DNA of 64,000 nucleotides from an uncultured Mitsuokella sp. (lineage in GTDB: Bacteria; Bacillota; Negativicutes; Selenomonadales; Selenomonadaceae). Below are positions 1 to 8,451 of the stretch, in pieces. The notes under the pieces were generated by a model. The model saw only the letters and a list, made by a program, of their open reading frames with translations. It ran no database searches and was not told where the DNA came from. The stretch spans positions 1 to 64,000 of the forward strand of contig CAMCBT010000002.1 of NCBI GenBank assembly GCA_945873115.1. The letters are read 5' to 3'. The first letter of the stretch is position 1, and every line of letters starts with the position of its first letter. Made by a program: the position numbers and the translations under genes.

Positions 1-96
1 CTGCACGACCTTCTGCACGACCTTCTGCACGACCTTCTGCACGACCTTCTGCACGGCCTTCTGCACGGCCTTCTGCACGGCCTTCTGCACGGCCTT
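1..96 (-). repeat. 12-bp tandem repeat coding for EGRA units
   Basis: Eight perfect-length 12-bp units run from the window edge: four of CTGCACGACCTT, then four of CTGCACGGCCTT. On the coding strand each unit is GAAGGtCGTGCA or GAAGGcCGTGCA, that is Glu-Gly-Arg-Ala, differing only at a silent Gly codon. A degenerate EGHA unit precedes them. The array continues beyond the window. Confidence 0.95.
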
Positions 97-904
97 CTGC
101 ATGCCCCTCAGCGAAACCGTCGTCATGGGCTTCCTGACGATAGGAGTTGTAGTCAAGGATTGCCATTTCGCGGTTGATGTAGTTCAGTCGATCATCCTTG
201 TCGACGAAGAATAGGTCAGCGGCTTGGAATGCGTCGGCGATAGCTGGGTCTGACATGATGAGTTCCTCCTTTTCCTGTCGGGATAGTTTGTTGGCAAAGT
301 AGGACACCCAGCGCTCCATCTTGCTCATGTCGCGAATGGGTTTGTTCAGATACTTCGCATATTTGGGAAGCTCGATGAAGTGAAGCTCGAGATCCCTGTT
401 GAGCCGTATACCTGCTGCGATATCGTAGATTCCAAATGTGGTGTGTGGATTTTTGCAGTCAAACAGATTGAACTGCATGATATTGATGGTGATGCAAGGG
501 CGCAGTGACTGATACATCTTTCCTGCAGGAAGCTGGGATTGATAGAGCTGCGCCCAGTAGAAGAGGGTTCGCTTTGTCATGTTGTGGTAGTTTATAACCT
601 GCACCTCGACATCGACCGTTTCGCCGGAATCCAGAGTGCAAACAACGTCAAGCCGCGAGAGCTTTTCTCCAGCGGCAACAGGAATCTGCTCCGTAGGGCG
701 GAAGGTCAATGTGATGATTTCGTGGCCGATGGATTCCTGCAGCACAGCATTTAGAAAGTCTCGCATGATGGATGTGTGTTCCTCACGGCCGAAGATAAAT
801 TTGAACAGTACATCATTCATTGGATTGAAATATCCGGTTTTGATTTCCTGTTCAAGCTTTTCCAGCATTTCTCTTTGATCTTCGATTGGTTTTTCCCTTG
901 ACAT
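1..904 (-). CDS. Rpn-family recombination-promoting nuclease / putative transposase (3' end outside window)
   Basis: The protein reads inward from position 904 and is still open at base 1, so its C-terminus is missing. Seen: an N-terminal region with FNPMNDVLFKFIFG, then RLDVVCTLDSGE followed by VDVEVQV, the Asp and Glu-x-Gln pattern of the PD-(D/E)XK fold. Near the window edge the protein becomes a run of EGHA/EGRA tetrapeptides, the hydrophilic repeat tail usual in this family. The second of two adjacent ATGs (904) is preferred over 907 because AGGAGG lies 7 bases upstream of it. Known for the family: Rpn proteins are DNA endonucleases that stimulate RecA-independent recombination and resemble transposases. 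The target here is unknown. Confidence 0.88.
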   Translation of the reverse strand, partial: MSREKPIEDQREMLEKLEQEIKTGYFNPMNDVLFKFIFGREEHTSIMRDFLNAVLQESIGHEIITLTFRPTEQIPVAAGEKLSRLDVVCTLDSGETVDVEVQVINYHNMTKRTLFYWAQLYQSQLPAGKMYQSLRPCITINIMQFNLFDCKNPHTTFGIYDIAAGIRLNRDLELHFIELPKYAKYLNKPIRDMSKMERWVSYFANKLSRQEKEELIMSDPAIADAFQAADLFFVDKDDRLNYINREMAILDYNSYRQEAHDDGFAEGHAEGRAEGRAEGRAEGRAEGRAEGRAEGRAEGRA

Positions 905-1123
905 CATAGCACCTCCTGTTGTAGATTCAAAACACCTGTTACCACTTGTTTCTACAGTACTCACTATCTTTATTTTAGTCGAATATGGGTGGAATTACAA
1001 GAGGGTTTACGAACATTTGATACATAGGAAGGATGCAGTTTTGATTTATTTTACCTCGGATTTGTATTTTCATCGCGACTACCAGAAGGTGGGAGCCCTT
1101 GGCGCCTGAAAATAACATAGCAT

Positions 1124-1158
1124 GGGAAAAGAGGGGCGAAGCACGTGCTTCGTCCCTC
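1124..1158 (-). terminator. Intrinsic terminator of the AI-2E family gene
   Basis: Arms GAGGGGCGAAGCAC and GTGCTTCGTCCCTC (1131-1158) pair over 14 bp with one G-U and almost no loop. On the minus strand the stem is followed by TTTTCCC. It lies 15 bases past the stop codon at 1173. Confidence 0.75.
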
Positions 1159-1172
1159 ATCTTGTCTTGCGC

Positions 1173-2231
1173 CTATTGTTTTTTCTTGTCGGGATCTGGC
1201 TTCTTGAGCCACCGGGATTGCATGAGGCAGTCGTGGGTCGCCTTGCTGTCCCGGAAGATGTCCTCGATGACGAGCTTTACGATGACGATGAAGGGCACGG
1301 CCAGGAACATGCCGGCGGCACCCAAGACCTCGCCTCCAAGGATAATGCCCAGAATGATGGCGATGGGGTGGAGGTTCAGGGATTTGCCGATGAGGGTCGG
1401 GTAGACGATATTGTGGTTGACCTGTGTCAGTATGACGTAGAAGCCCAGGGTCTGGAGGGCAATCCACACGTCCTCTGTCGCCGTGAGCATGGTGCCGAAG
1501 GCGGAGGCCACCGTGGGCCCTAGGACCGGGATGAACTCTGCGACTCCGGAGACCATGGCAAAGACGGAGGCATAGGGAAGGCCCCGAATGGTAAAGTACA
1601 AAAAGACGATGGTGCCCGTGATGCAGCAGATGACGAGCTGGCTGCAGATGTATGTTCGCAGGGCGGAGAGAATCTGGTTGAAGAGGCGTATGACGCGACT
1701 GTTGTCCCGGGTGGGGAAGAGGCCTGCGATATAGCCCTTTATGGCCTCCCCGTCCTTCAGCAGGTAAAAGGCCACGAAGAGGATGATGATGAGGTCGATG
1801 AATTTGCTGAAAATGGAGATGAGCAGGGAGAGGGAGGATTTCAGGGCATCGATGCTGGCGGCCCGCAGATCCTTCCAGATGGAGTCGATTTCATCGCTCA
1901 GAAAAGGGGAATGGCTCGCGAAGGTGGCCTGCATCTTATTGGAAATTTCCGGGAAGTCCGTGACGAAGAGGGTGAAGGTGGGGATGAAGCTGCTAGATAC
2001 GAGCCCCAGGAGACCAAAGGCCAGCAGGATGAAGGCCAGGAGCACGACGGCGGCGGCTATCCCCCGGGGAATCTTCTTCTCCAGGCGGTCCACGATGGGC
2101 ATGAGGAGGAGCTGCAGCAGCAGGGACAAAAAGATGATGAAGGCCAGCTGCGGCAAAAACCAGAAGGTGGATAGGAGCAGGGTGAAGGTAATGCCGAGGA
2201 GGATGGAGGTCCGGTAGGCGCCTAGTTGCAT
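1173..2231 (-). CDS. AI-2E family transporter (PerM/YdiK-like permease)
   Basis: A 352-residue polytopic membrane protein. An N-terminal pair of hydrophobic segments (about residues 8-46) is followed by a basic loop, a further helix, a long polar stretch (about 85-150), and a C-terminal membrane half containing RGLPYASVFAMVSGVAEFIP, then VLGPTV and a conserved Pro-Gly-rich tail. This layout and length match the AI-2E exporter-like family, whose members have been linked to autoinducer-2, sodium or proton transport. The substrate cannot be read from sequence. The gene follows the M48 protease by 11 bases on the same strand, suggesting cotranscription. Confidence 0.85.
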   Translation of the reverse strand: MQLGAYRTSILLGITFTLLLSTFWFLPQLAFIIFLSLLLQLLLMPIVDRLEKKIPRGIAAAVVLLAFILLAFGLLGLVSSSFIPTFTLFVTDFPEISNKMQATFASHSPFLSDEIDSIWKDLRAASIDALKSSLSLLISIFSKFIDLIIILFVAFYLLKDGEAIKGYIAGLFPTRDNSRVIRLFNQILSALRTYICSQLVICCITGTIVFLYFTIRGLPYASVFAMVSGVAEFIPVLGPTVASAFGTMLTATEDVWIALQTLGFYVILTQVNHNIVYPTLIGKSLNLHPIAIILGIILGGEVLGAAGMFLAVPFIVIVKLVIEDIFRDSKATHDCLMQSRWLKKPDPDKKKQ

Positions 2232-2242
2232 ATTTGTAATCC

Positions 2243-3328
2243 TTATTTTTTATCCTTGATATTGTTCAGGCGGTCGGCTAGGGTGCTGGCCGCCTCGTCA
2301 TTTCCCGTGCAGGTGAGGATGGGCTGAGCCCCCAGCAGGACAGTGTTCCCCTGCACAGAGGCCGCGCTTTTGTTGTGGCCGTTATGGAAAGCGGCGGCGA
2401 GGTTGCCGGCGACGAAGTAGGAGCGCTCCGCGGTGGACATGCTGCCAGTGGCGGCAGGCTTCACGAAGGTCTCCCCGTTTACGGATACTGTGCCATCCTT
2501 CACCGTCACATGGTCGCCGCTGTAGTCGGTGAGGTATTTCGCATTCGTATCCCGGCGGCTATCGTCGGAGGGGTGATCGGATAGGAACTTTTGGAGGGCC
2601 GAGGGCTGGCTCTTTGATTTTTCGAGAACCCGTTGCCAGAGGGCCGCACCAGCCCCCGGGTTGTAGTCCGTGTGGGTGATGTACTCGAAGGCGAGCTTGT
2701 CCGCCTCCTTTTCCTGGGGGCGGGTATTTTGGGTGCTGTCGTAGACGGCTGCTGCATACTGACCGAGGCGCATGCCGGTGGCGTAGCCAGCTACTTTTGT
2801 CCATAGCCCGTTGCGCATGCCGCGGGCGGGGTGGTTTTTCTGCCCGTGGCCCATCTCATGTCCGATGACGAAGGCGATTTCATCGTCATTCGTCAGCATA
2901 TTGAAGAGGCCCGTGTTGACGCTTATGTTGTGTCCCAGGGTGCAGAAGGCATTGAACTCTGTTCGATTGTTGATGAAGTAGTTGTAGGGGCGCTCGTAGA
3001 TGGAGTCGTCCACGGCACCGATACCAGCCGTGAGGTTTGCCATGATGGTATCCAGGCGACGATTAAGATAGGGGTCCGTATTCACACCATTTTCCTGCTG
3101 AAGCTGCTGGAAGAGCTCCTGGCGTCCTTCCTCCGTCTTATCGTATTTATGGATGAATGCCTCCATCTGCTGGCTGGCGACGGCACCAGCTATGGCGACG
3201 CCAATGATATTTTCGAGGCCCGCCTCCGCCTGGGGCGCAGGCAAAGCGCCATAGGATAGGGGAAGAGCCATTGCTCCAGTCAGCAGGCAGGCAGCTATTT
3301 TCTTCGGAAGGGAACGGGATAGCTTCAT
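2243..3328 (-). CDS. M48-family metalloprotease, exported
   Basis: An exported zinc peptidase. The start at 3328 (MKLSRSLPKK) is chosen over an upstream ATG at 3346 because GGAGG sits 10 bases before it and it opens directly into a signal peptide ending near PAPQAEA. The zinc motif HEMGH lies about residue 160, with the third ligand in EKEAD about 50 residues later, the M48 arrangement. No lipobox is seen, so the product is probably periplasmic. M48 proteins such as BepA act in outer-membrane protein quality control, which fits a diderm host. The C-terminal 100 residues have no recognisable domain. Confidence 0.88.
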   Translation of the reverse strand: MKLSRSLPKKIAACLLTGAMALPLSYGALPAPQAEAGLENIIGVAIAGAVASQQMEAFIHKYDKTEEGRQELFQQLQQENGVNTDPYLNRRLDTIMANLTAGIGAVDDSIYERPYNYFINNRTEFNAFCTLGHNISVNTGLFNMLTNDDEIAFVIGHEMGHGQKNHPARGMRNGLWTKVAGYATGMRLGQYAAAVYDSTQNTRPQEKEADKLAFEYITHTDYNPGAGAALWQRVLEKSKSQPSALQKFLSDHPSDDSRRDTNAKYLTDYSGDHVTVKDGTVSVNGETFVKPAATGSMSTAERSYFVAGNLAAAFHNGHNKSAASVQGNTVLLGAQPILTCTGNDEAASTLADRLNNIKDKK

Positions 3329-3435
3329 GATAGTTCTAGCCTCCATTTCGGTTTTGTTTCATTATACCATACAATTTTTATTTTCCCGTGAAAATGGATG
3401 AAATTTTTCCCCTGGCAAGGCATAGGGAAAAATAC

Positions 3436-3464
3436 TTGCACAATCGGCAAGAATCTTAGATAAT
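3436..3464 (+). promoter_or_regulatory. Sigma-70-type promoter for the serine hydrolase
   Basis: TTGCAC at 3436-3441 and GATAAT at 3459-3464 are separated by 17 bases, placing the transcription start about 60 bases before the GTG start codon at 3534. The divergent M48 gene starts at 3328. Confidence 0.6.
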
Positions 3465-3533
3465 AGTGCTGTACTTCTGGTTTTACAGGCCACTTGCTAA
3501 GAGGTCTGGCAGTATGCGATTTCGGGTGAGTTT

Positions 3534-4469
3534 GTGAAGTTCAAAAATATTCTTGTGGCGTTTTTGGTGCTGGGAGGCATTGAGTGTGCCGGACTCCTGG
3601 GCTATACCTTTTGGGCGGAGATGCATGATAAGCGTATCGTGCATGAGGCCCAGGCGGAGCCGTCCCTTCCTGTGACGGTGTCGGATCACGCGGCGATGAA
3701 GTCGCGAAGCGATGTTCTCTTCCAGGGCGGTGAGGGGGATTATGCCGTCTATTTTCTCCGGGCGAATGCGGAGCAGCAGCCCTTCCTCTACAACAGCCAG
3801 CCCATGCAGTCCGCCAGCATGATAAAGCTCTTCATCCTGGCAAAGGCCATGCAGGATATCCATGACGGGCGGCTCTCCTATGAGGCACAGGTGCCTGTGA
3901 AGGAAAGCGACCTGGTGGATGGGGCGGGCATCCTCAACATCTACCATGTGGGCGAGACCCGCTCAATTGGCAACCTCCTCAATATCATGATTACGGAAAG
4001 CGACAATACGGCAACGAATATCCTCATCGAACAGCTGGGCATGGAGGCCATCAACGCCTATATCCAGAAGCATGGCTATGCGGATACCATCCTCCAGCAC
4101 AAGATGATGATTGCAAACGGGGGCCTTTCGAACCTGACCTCCGTAAAGGATGTGGGGACGCTGCTCTTCCGCATCTACCGTCGGGAGTGCGTGGGGGCGA
4201 AGGAGGATGCCCTCATGGAGGACATGCTCCTGGGGCAGAAGGATCGGGAGTGCTTCCCCACGGCACTCGGGGATTGGAAAATTGCCCATAAGACGGGGGA
4301 AATCACCGGCTCCTATCACGATGGAGGCATTCTGCATCGGGATGGGGAGGATCTCATACTCGTTCTCATGAGCACCCAATGGCGGGACCGGGCGAATGCC
4401 ATGATGCGCCTTCGCCAGGCCGCCCAATACTTCGCCTTGCAGACGAAAACGACTGGGAGCAAAAAATAA
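3534..4469 (+). CDS. Serine hydrolase of the class A beta-lactamase fold
   Basis: A 311-residue protein with an N-terminal membrane anchor or signal (about residues 5-25). The three motifs of penicillin-interacting enzymes are present: SxxK as SMIK (about 95), SDN inside ESDNTATN (about 156) and KTG inside HKTGEITG (about 250). The omega-loop Glu-x-x-Leu-Asn motif of true class A beta-lactamases is not seen; the matching region reads NGGLSNLTS. It is therefore more likely a cell-wall-related hydrolase or binding protein than a resistance enzyme. GTG start, with only weak ribosome-binding sequence upstream. Confidence 0.8.
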   Translation: MKFKNILVAFLVLGGIECAGLLGYTFWAEMHDKRIVHEAQAEPSLPVTVSDHAAMKSRSDVLFQGGEGDYAVYFLRANAEQQPFLYNSQPMQSASMIKLFILAKAMQDIHDGRLSYEAQVPVKESDLVDGAGILNIYHVGETRSIGNLLNIMITESDNTATNILIEQLGMEAINAYIQKHGYADTILQHKMMIANGGLSNLTSVKDVGTLLFRIYRRECVGAKEDALMEDMLLGQKDRECFPTALGDWKIAHKTGEITGSYHDGGILHRDGEDLILVLMSTQWRDRANAMMRLRQAAQYFALQTKTTGSKK

Positions 4470-4473
4470 GAAG

Positions 4474-4511
4474 ATTCGAGAAAGAAAGGATTTTTCTGAC
4501 GTTTCTCGAAT
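4474..4511. other. Inverted repeat between serine hydrolase and CBS gene
   Basis: ATTCGAGAAA (4474-4483) and TTTCTCGAAT (4502-4511) are perfect 10-base complements around an 18-base spacer. There is no T-run, so this may be a weak terminator, an RNA processing site or an operator for the CBS gene 50 bases downstream. Confidence 0.5.
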
Positions 4512-4560
4512 ACTACAGAGAGCAAAGAAGATATGTCCATACGCAAATGGAGGGATTCCT

Positions 4561-5007
4561 ATGCTGGTAAAGGAAATCATGACGGCGCAGGTGGCGACGG
4601 TAAAGCCCACGACGCCCATAAAGGATATTGCGAAAATCTTGGTGGAAAAGGACATCTCGGGCGTGCCTGTGGTGGATGATGCCTATCATGTGGTGGGCAT
4701 GATCAGCGAGGGCGACCTCATGCAGAAGGAGACGCCGCCGGAGATCCCGGACGGGCTCTGCGTCCTCGGTGCCATCATATTCTACAGCGGCCTCAAGGAA
4801 TATCGGGATGCCTTCCGGAAAATCTGGGCGGCGACGGCGGAGCAGATTATGACGAAGGAGGTCATCTCTGTCCGGGAAGAGGATGAGGTGTCGAAGGTCG
4901 CCAAAATCCTCCTTGAGAAGAAAATCAAGCGTGTGCCCGTCGTAAACAGCGAGGGGGTACTCTCCGGCATCGTGAGCCGCCGGGATATCGTGAAGATGCT
5001 CCTCTGA
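4561..5007 (+). CDS. CBS-domain pair protein
   Basis: A 148-residue soluble protein made of two CBS motifs and little else. The first starts at VKEIMTAQVATVKPTTPI and includes SGVPVVDD and GMISEGDLM; the second starts at AEQIMTKEVISVREEDE with KRVPVVNSEG and GIVSRRDIVKM. Such stand-alone CBS pairs bind adenine nucleotides (AMP, ATP, SAM) and act as energy sensors, but the partner is not evident. An insertion of about 35 residues separates the two motifs. The start has AATGGAGGG upstream. It precedes the kinase-like gene by about 60 bases and could share its transcript. Confidence 0.88.
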   Translation: MLVKEIMTAQVATVKPTTPIKDIAKILVEKDISGVPVVDDAYHVVGMISEGDLMQKETPPEIPDGLCVLGAIIFYSGLKEYRDAFRKIWAATAEQIMTKEVISVREEDEVSKVAKILLEKKIKRVPVVNSEGVLSGIVSRRDIVKMLL

Positions 5008-5067
5008 GGTTATCGGACGCTTCAACAGCCTCGGAGGAGAGGGCTGCATGGGGAAATGGAGAATGCT

Positions 5068-6111
5068 ATGGATGGCAAGGAATGGCGCACCTGCCGGCTG
5101 ATGCTGGACGGGCGGGCCCTGAAGGTACGGTATAGCGAGCAGGCAATCGAGGCGCTCTTTCTTCCGCTCCTCCGTCGGCTGACGCAGCTGCATAAGGAAA
5201 AGGGGCGGCGCATCCTTCTCTTTATCGCCGGGCCCACCGGCGTGGGAAAAATCGCGCTGGCGCTTTTTCTCGAAAAGCTCGCCCAGATGACAGAGGGCTT
5301 GGAGGCGGTGCAGCCGGCAGATTTACGCGCCTTTCGCCACAGCGGCGACTACATGGCGACCCATACGATTCTTCGAAATGGGAAAAAGCTTCCCCTACGC
5401 ATGGCCAGGGGCTGCCCGGAGGCCTATGACCTTGAGGGCCTCCTCGAAAAGCTCTCCCATATCCAGGAGGAGGGCGTGCGTTTTCCCGTCTATGATAGGA
5501 ATACTCATGAGGCACTTCCTGACGTGGCACTTCTCCGGAAGCCTATCGTCGTCATGACGGGCAACTGGCTCCTCCTGGGAGAGGGAGACTGGCCGCAGCT
5601 TCGGAATTTTGCCGACTATACCCTCATGATTACGGCAACCCCCTCGATTCTTAGGGCCCGCCTCATGGAAAAGGGGAAAAAGCGTGGCCAGACCGAGGCG
5701 GAGGTGCTTCGCCGGTACGAGGAGGATGACGAGAAGAACGCAGAGCGTGTCCTGAAGCGTTCCTGGCCAGCGGATGAGACCTGGGTCATGACATCGGACG
5801 GAGACTATGCGCGAAAGCAAAAGCCCCGGCCGCTCTATGGGCGGGAGCGGGCGGCCTTTTGGAAGCGGCCCAATGTGGAAATAGACGACCCCTATTTCCT
5901 TCGTACCATGAATGAACGTCTGGCAGGCCTTAAAGAGGGGAACACCGCGGGAGATTCCTACGAAAAGGGCTTTGTGGAGGGGCTTGTCCGAGCCCGAGGG
6001 GATATCGTGCGGAAGCTCCATGAGAAGGGCATGGACGAGCGGACGCTTCAGGATACCTTCCACGTGCAGCCAGGGGAGCTTGCGGACCTTCTTCGGAAAA
6101 AGGATTCCTGA
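5068..6111 (+). CDS. Nucleoside/nucleotide kinase family protein with altered Walker A
   Basis: About 347 residues of the P-loop kinase family that includes uridine and pantothenate kinases. Seen: LLFIAGPTGVGK followed by Ile instead of the expected Ser/Thr (about residue 60), then RHSGDYMATHTI, PVYDRNTHEA and GNWLLLGEGDW, the usual order of substrate-binding motifs. The start at 5068 (MDGKEW) is favoured by GGAG six bases upstream; 5056 is in frame but poorly spaced. The last 45 residues (KGFVEGLVRARG onward, then VQPGELADLL) look like the charged tail of Rpn-type proteins rather than kinase sequence. The Ile change raises doubt about ATP turnover. Confidence 0.75.
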   Translation: MDGKEWRTCRLMLDGRALKVRYSEQAIEALFLPLLRRLTQLHKEKGRRILLFIAGPTGVGKIALALFLEKLAQMTEGLEAVQPADLRAFRHSGDYMATHTILRNGKKLPLRMARGCPEAYDLEGLLEKLSHIQEEGVRFPVYDRNTHEALPDVALLRKPIVVMTGNWLLLGEGDWPQLRNFADYTLMITATPSILRARLMEKGKKRGQTEAEVLRRYEEDDEKNAERVLKRSWPADETWVMTSDGDYARKQKPRPLYGRERAAFWKRPNVEIDDPYFLRTMNERLAGLKEGNTAGDSYEKGFVEGLVRARGDIVRKLHEKGMDERTLQDTFHVQPGELADLLRKKDS

Positions 6112-6145
6112 AGGCGGTTCAAATTCCTTTCGAAGAATACCCTTC

Positions 6146-6174
6146 TTGACACTTCTGCTAAAAAACATTAGAAT
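6146..6174 (+). promoter_or_regulatory. Strong promoter upstream of rny
   Basis: TTGACA (6146-6151), 17-base spacer, TAGAAT (6169-6174). Near-consensus; it gives a leader of about 45 bases before the rny start. Confidence 0.8.
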
Positions 6175-6226
6175 AGTACGGTATGATTCATAGAGAATCA
6201 TCGCATAAACTCAGAATAAGACTGAA

Positions 6227-7783
6227 ATGAAAAGGGGGGTGAACGATATCGTTGAAACAGTATTGGTGGGCGTAGTAGCGGTTCTTCTCGGTGCCGGTGG
6301 CGGCTATGTGGCGCGCAAGCGCACGGCAGAGGCGCAGATCGGATCGGCTGAGGACGAAGCCAAGCGCATTGTGGCAGAGGCCCAGGCGCAGGGCGAATCC
6401 AAGAAAAAGGAGGCTCTCATCGAGGCGAAGGAGGAAATCCATCGCCAGCGTCAGGAGCTTGATAAGGATACACGCGATCGTCGTCAGGAAATATCCAGGC
6501 AAGAGAGACGTGTCGTTCAGAAAGAAGAAAACCTCGATCGGAAGCTCGATTCCATCGAGCGGAAAGAGGAACAGCTGGCCAAAAAGGAGGCGCGCATCAG
6601 CCGCACTCAGGCGGCTGTCGATGAAATGCACGAGCAGCAGAAGGCTGAGCTCGAGCGCATCGGCGGCTTGACCTCGGAGGAAGCGCGGACGCTTCTCATG
6701 GAGGAGGCTGAGGCGGAGCTCAAGCACGAAAAGGCCATCAAGATCAAGGAGTACGAGCAGCAGACGAAGGACGAGGCTGACAAGAAGGCTCGGGAGATTC
6801 TCTCCATTGCCATCCAGCGTTGTGCTGCCGACCATGTGGCAGAGACCACGGTCTCCGTGGTGGCCCTGCCGAATGACGAGATGAAGGGCCGCATCATCGG
6901 CCGCGAGGGCCGCAACATCCGCACCCTCGAGACGCTGACGGGCATCGACCTCATCATCGATGACACGCCGGAGGCAGTCCTACTCTCGGGCTTCGACCCG
7001 GTGCGCCGGGAGATCGCCCGCATCGCTCTCGAGAAGCTCATCCAGGATGGACGCATCCATCCTGCTCGCATCGAGGAGATGGTGGAGAAGGCGAAGCGGG
7101 AAGTGGATGCCCGCATCAAGGAGGCTGGCGAGCAGGCCACCTTCGACACGGGCGTCCATGGGCTCCATCCAGAGCTCGTAAGGCTCCTGGGCCGCATGCG
7201 CTACCGCACAAGCTACGGGCAGAATGTGCTAAACCACTCGGTGGAGGTGGCACATCTCGCGGGCATGATGGCAGCCGAGCTGGGCTGCGATGTGACGCTC
7301 GCAAAAAGGGCCGGCCTTCTCCACGATATCGGCAAGGCCATCGACCATGAGGTCGAGGGCTCCCATGTTCAGATTGGTGCCGATCTCGCGCGGAAATACC
7401 GGGAGTCGAAGGATGTCATCAACGCCATCGAGTCCCATCACGGGGATGTGGAGCCCACTTGTGTGGAGTCTGTCCTCGTGGCGGCAGCCGATGCCGTATC
7501 CTCGGCCCGTCCCGGCGCCCGTCGGGAGAGCCTGGAGTCGTATCTCAAGAGGCTCAAGAGCCTCGAGGCTATCGCTGAGTCCTTTGAGGGCGTGGAGCGC
7601 TGCTTCGCCATCCAGGCAGGCCGCGAAATCCGCGTCATGGTTCGCCCGGACAAGGTGGACGATGCAGAGGCGACGGCACTGGCTCACAACATTGTCAAGA
7701 AAATCGAAGACGAGCTCGAGTATCCGGGCCAGATCAAGGCCACGGTCATTCGCGAGACCCGCGTCGTCGATTACGCAAAATAA
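6227..7783 (+). CDS. rny: Ribonuclease Y
   Basis: The membrane-anchored endoribonuclease that starts bulk mRNA decay in Firmicutes. Seen in order: a transmembrane helix (about 10-26), a long charged coiled coil (about 30-200), a KH RNA-binding domain with [12 protein letters not shown] (221-232), and an HD domain with LLHDIGKA (HD at 366-367) and a downstream His-Asp pattern (SHHGDVEP). The length of 518 is typical. The start is uncertain: AAGGGGGG lies inside the first codons of the ATG at 6227, so GTG at 6239 or a later start may be used. It sits upstream of ymdB, a classic rny neighbour. Confidence 0.96.
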   Translation: MKRGVNDIVETVLVGVVAVLLGAGGGYVARKRTAEAQIGSAEDEAKRIVAEAQAQGESKKKEALIEAKEEIHRQRQELDKDTRDRRQEISRQERRVVQKEENLDRKLDSIERKEEQLAKKEARISRTQAAVDEMHEQQKAELERIGGLTSEEARTLLMEEAEAELKHEKAIKIKEYEQQTKDEADKKAREILSIAIQRCAADHVAETTVSVVALPNDEMKGRIIGREGRNIRTLETLTGIDLIIDDTPEAVLLSGFDPVRREIARIALEKLIQDGRIHPARIEEMVEKAKREVDARIKEAGEQATFDTGVHGLHPELVRLLGRMRYRTSYGQNVLNHSVEVAHLAGMMAAELGCDVTLAKRAGLLHDIGKAIDHEVEGSHVQIGADLARKYRESKDVINAIESHHGDVEPTCVESVLVAAADAVSSARPGARRESLESYLKRLKSLEAIAESFEGVERCFAIQAGREIRVMVRPDKVDDAEATALAHNIVKKIEDELEYPGQIKATVIRETRVVDYAK

Positions 7784-7826
7784 GGGACGGCAGCAGGTCT
7801 GCTGGTCCTGCGATACGCCAGTATCG

Positions 7827-7860
7827 AAGAGGGGTGCGGGGTCTTTCCCGCGCCCCTCTT
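7827..7860 (+). terminator. Terminator-like hairpin after rny
   Basis: Arms AAGAGGGGTGCGGG (7827-7840) and CCCGCGCCCCTCTT (7847-7860) pair over 14 bp. The T-run is short (CTCTTTCC), so some read-through into the next gene 22 bases later is likely. Confidence 0.65.
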
Positions 7861-7882
7861 TCCAAATTGAGAGGATAAGACC

Positions 7883-8440
7883 ATGTTTGGCTTTCAACTA
7901 TTTCGCAAGACAAGGGAAGCCCTGCAGGCGAGACATAAGGCAGGCATAGAGTTCATCGGCGCTCTTCTCATCTGCTACCCGGAGTTCTACGCGGCAAGCT
8001 ATGATGCGAAGGGGCTGTCCCTCGAGATAAACTTCCTGCTGCAGGGGGAAATCGACGAGAAGAAGCTCCGGGAGTTTCCTGCCTTCCTGCAGGAGAGCAT
8101 CGAGACGTACCATGTGCTAGAGGATGGCATCGAGCCGGAGGTATCCATGGCCAGTGTCGACGTAGGAAATGGGGAGGAAAAGGGAACCGTTCTGAGCTAT
8201 ATCACCCGGGACCTCGTCTCACTGACCCGAGGAGAGCTTGACATGATTGCCGACCTTCTCATCGACACCTTTGGGGATGCCCTGGTCATTGACAAGGCAG
8301 AGGGCCTCCTGGAGGATTCCTTCCTCGATATGGAGAGCAATGTGCTGGACAAGATGCTGGGCGAAATGCCAAAGCTTCATCTGCGCCAGAGCCTCACAGG
8401 ACTGCGGGAGGGCGACCGGGTAATCGTTTACAATAACTGA
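7883..8440 (+). CDS. Protein of unknown function between rny and ymdB
   Basis: I do not recognise this 185-residue acidic, soluble protein. It has no signal peptide or membrane segment. It begins MFGFQLFRKTREALQ, has an alternating beta-type section (LSLEINFLLQGEIDEKK) and a helical, Asp/Glu-rich second half ending GDRVIVYNN. AGAGGATAAGACC precedes the start. It is 11 bases upstream of ymdB and almost certainly cotranscribed with it, so a role in RNA turnover or envelope stress is possible by position only. Confidence 0.8.
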   Translation: MFGFQLFRKTREALQARHKAGIEFIGALLICYPEFYAASYDAKGLSLEINFLLQGEIDEKKLREFPAFLQESIETYHVLEDGIEPEVSMASVDVGNGEEKGTVLSYITRDLVSLTRGELDMIADLLIDTFGDALVIDKAEGLLEDSFLDMESNVLDKMLGEMPKLHLRQSLTGLREGDRVIVYNN

Positions 8441-8451
8441 AAGGCTAAGTC

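Noticed and set aside
1-109. Short tandem repeat array resembling a CRISPR
   Set aside because: Units are 12 bp with no spacers and are in frame within a coding region (EGRA peptides).
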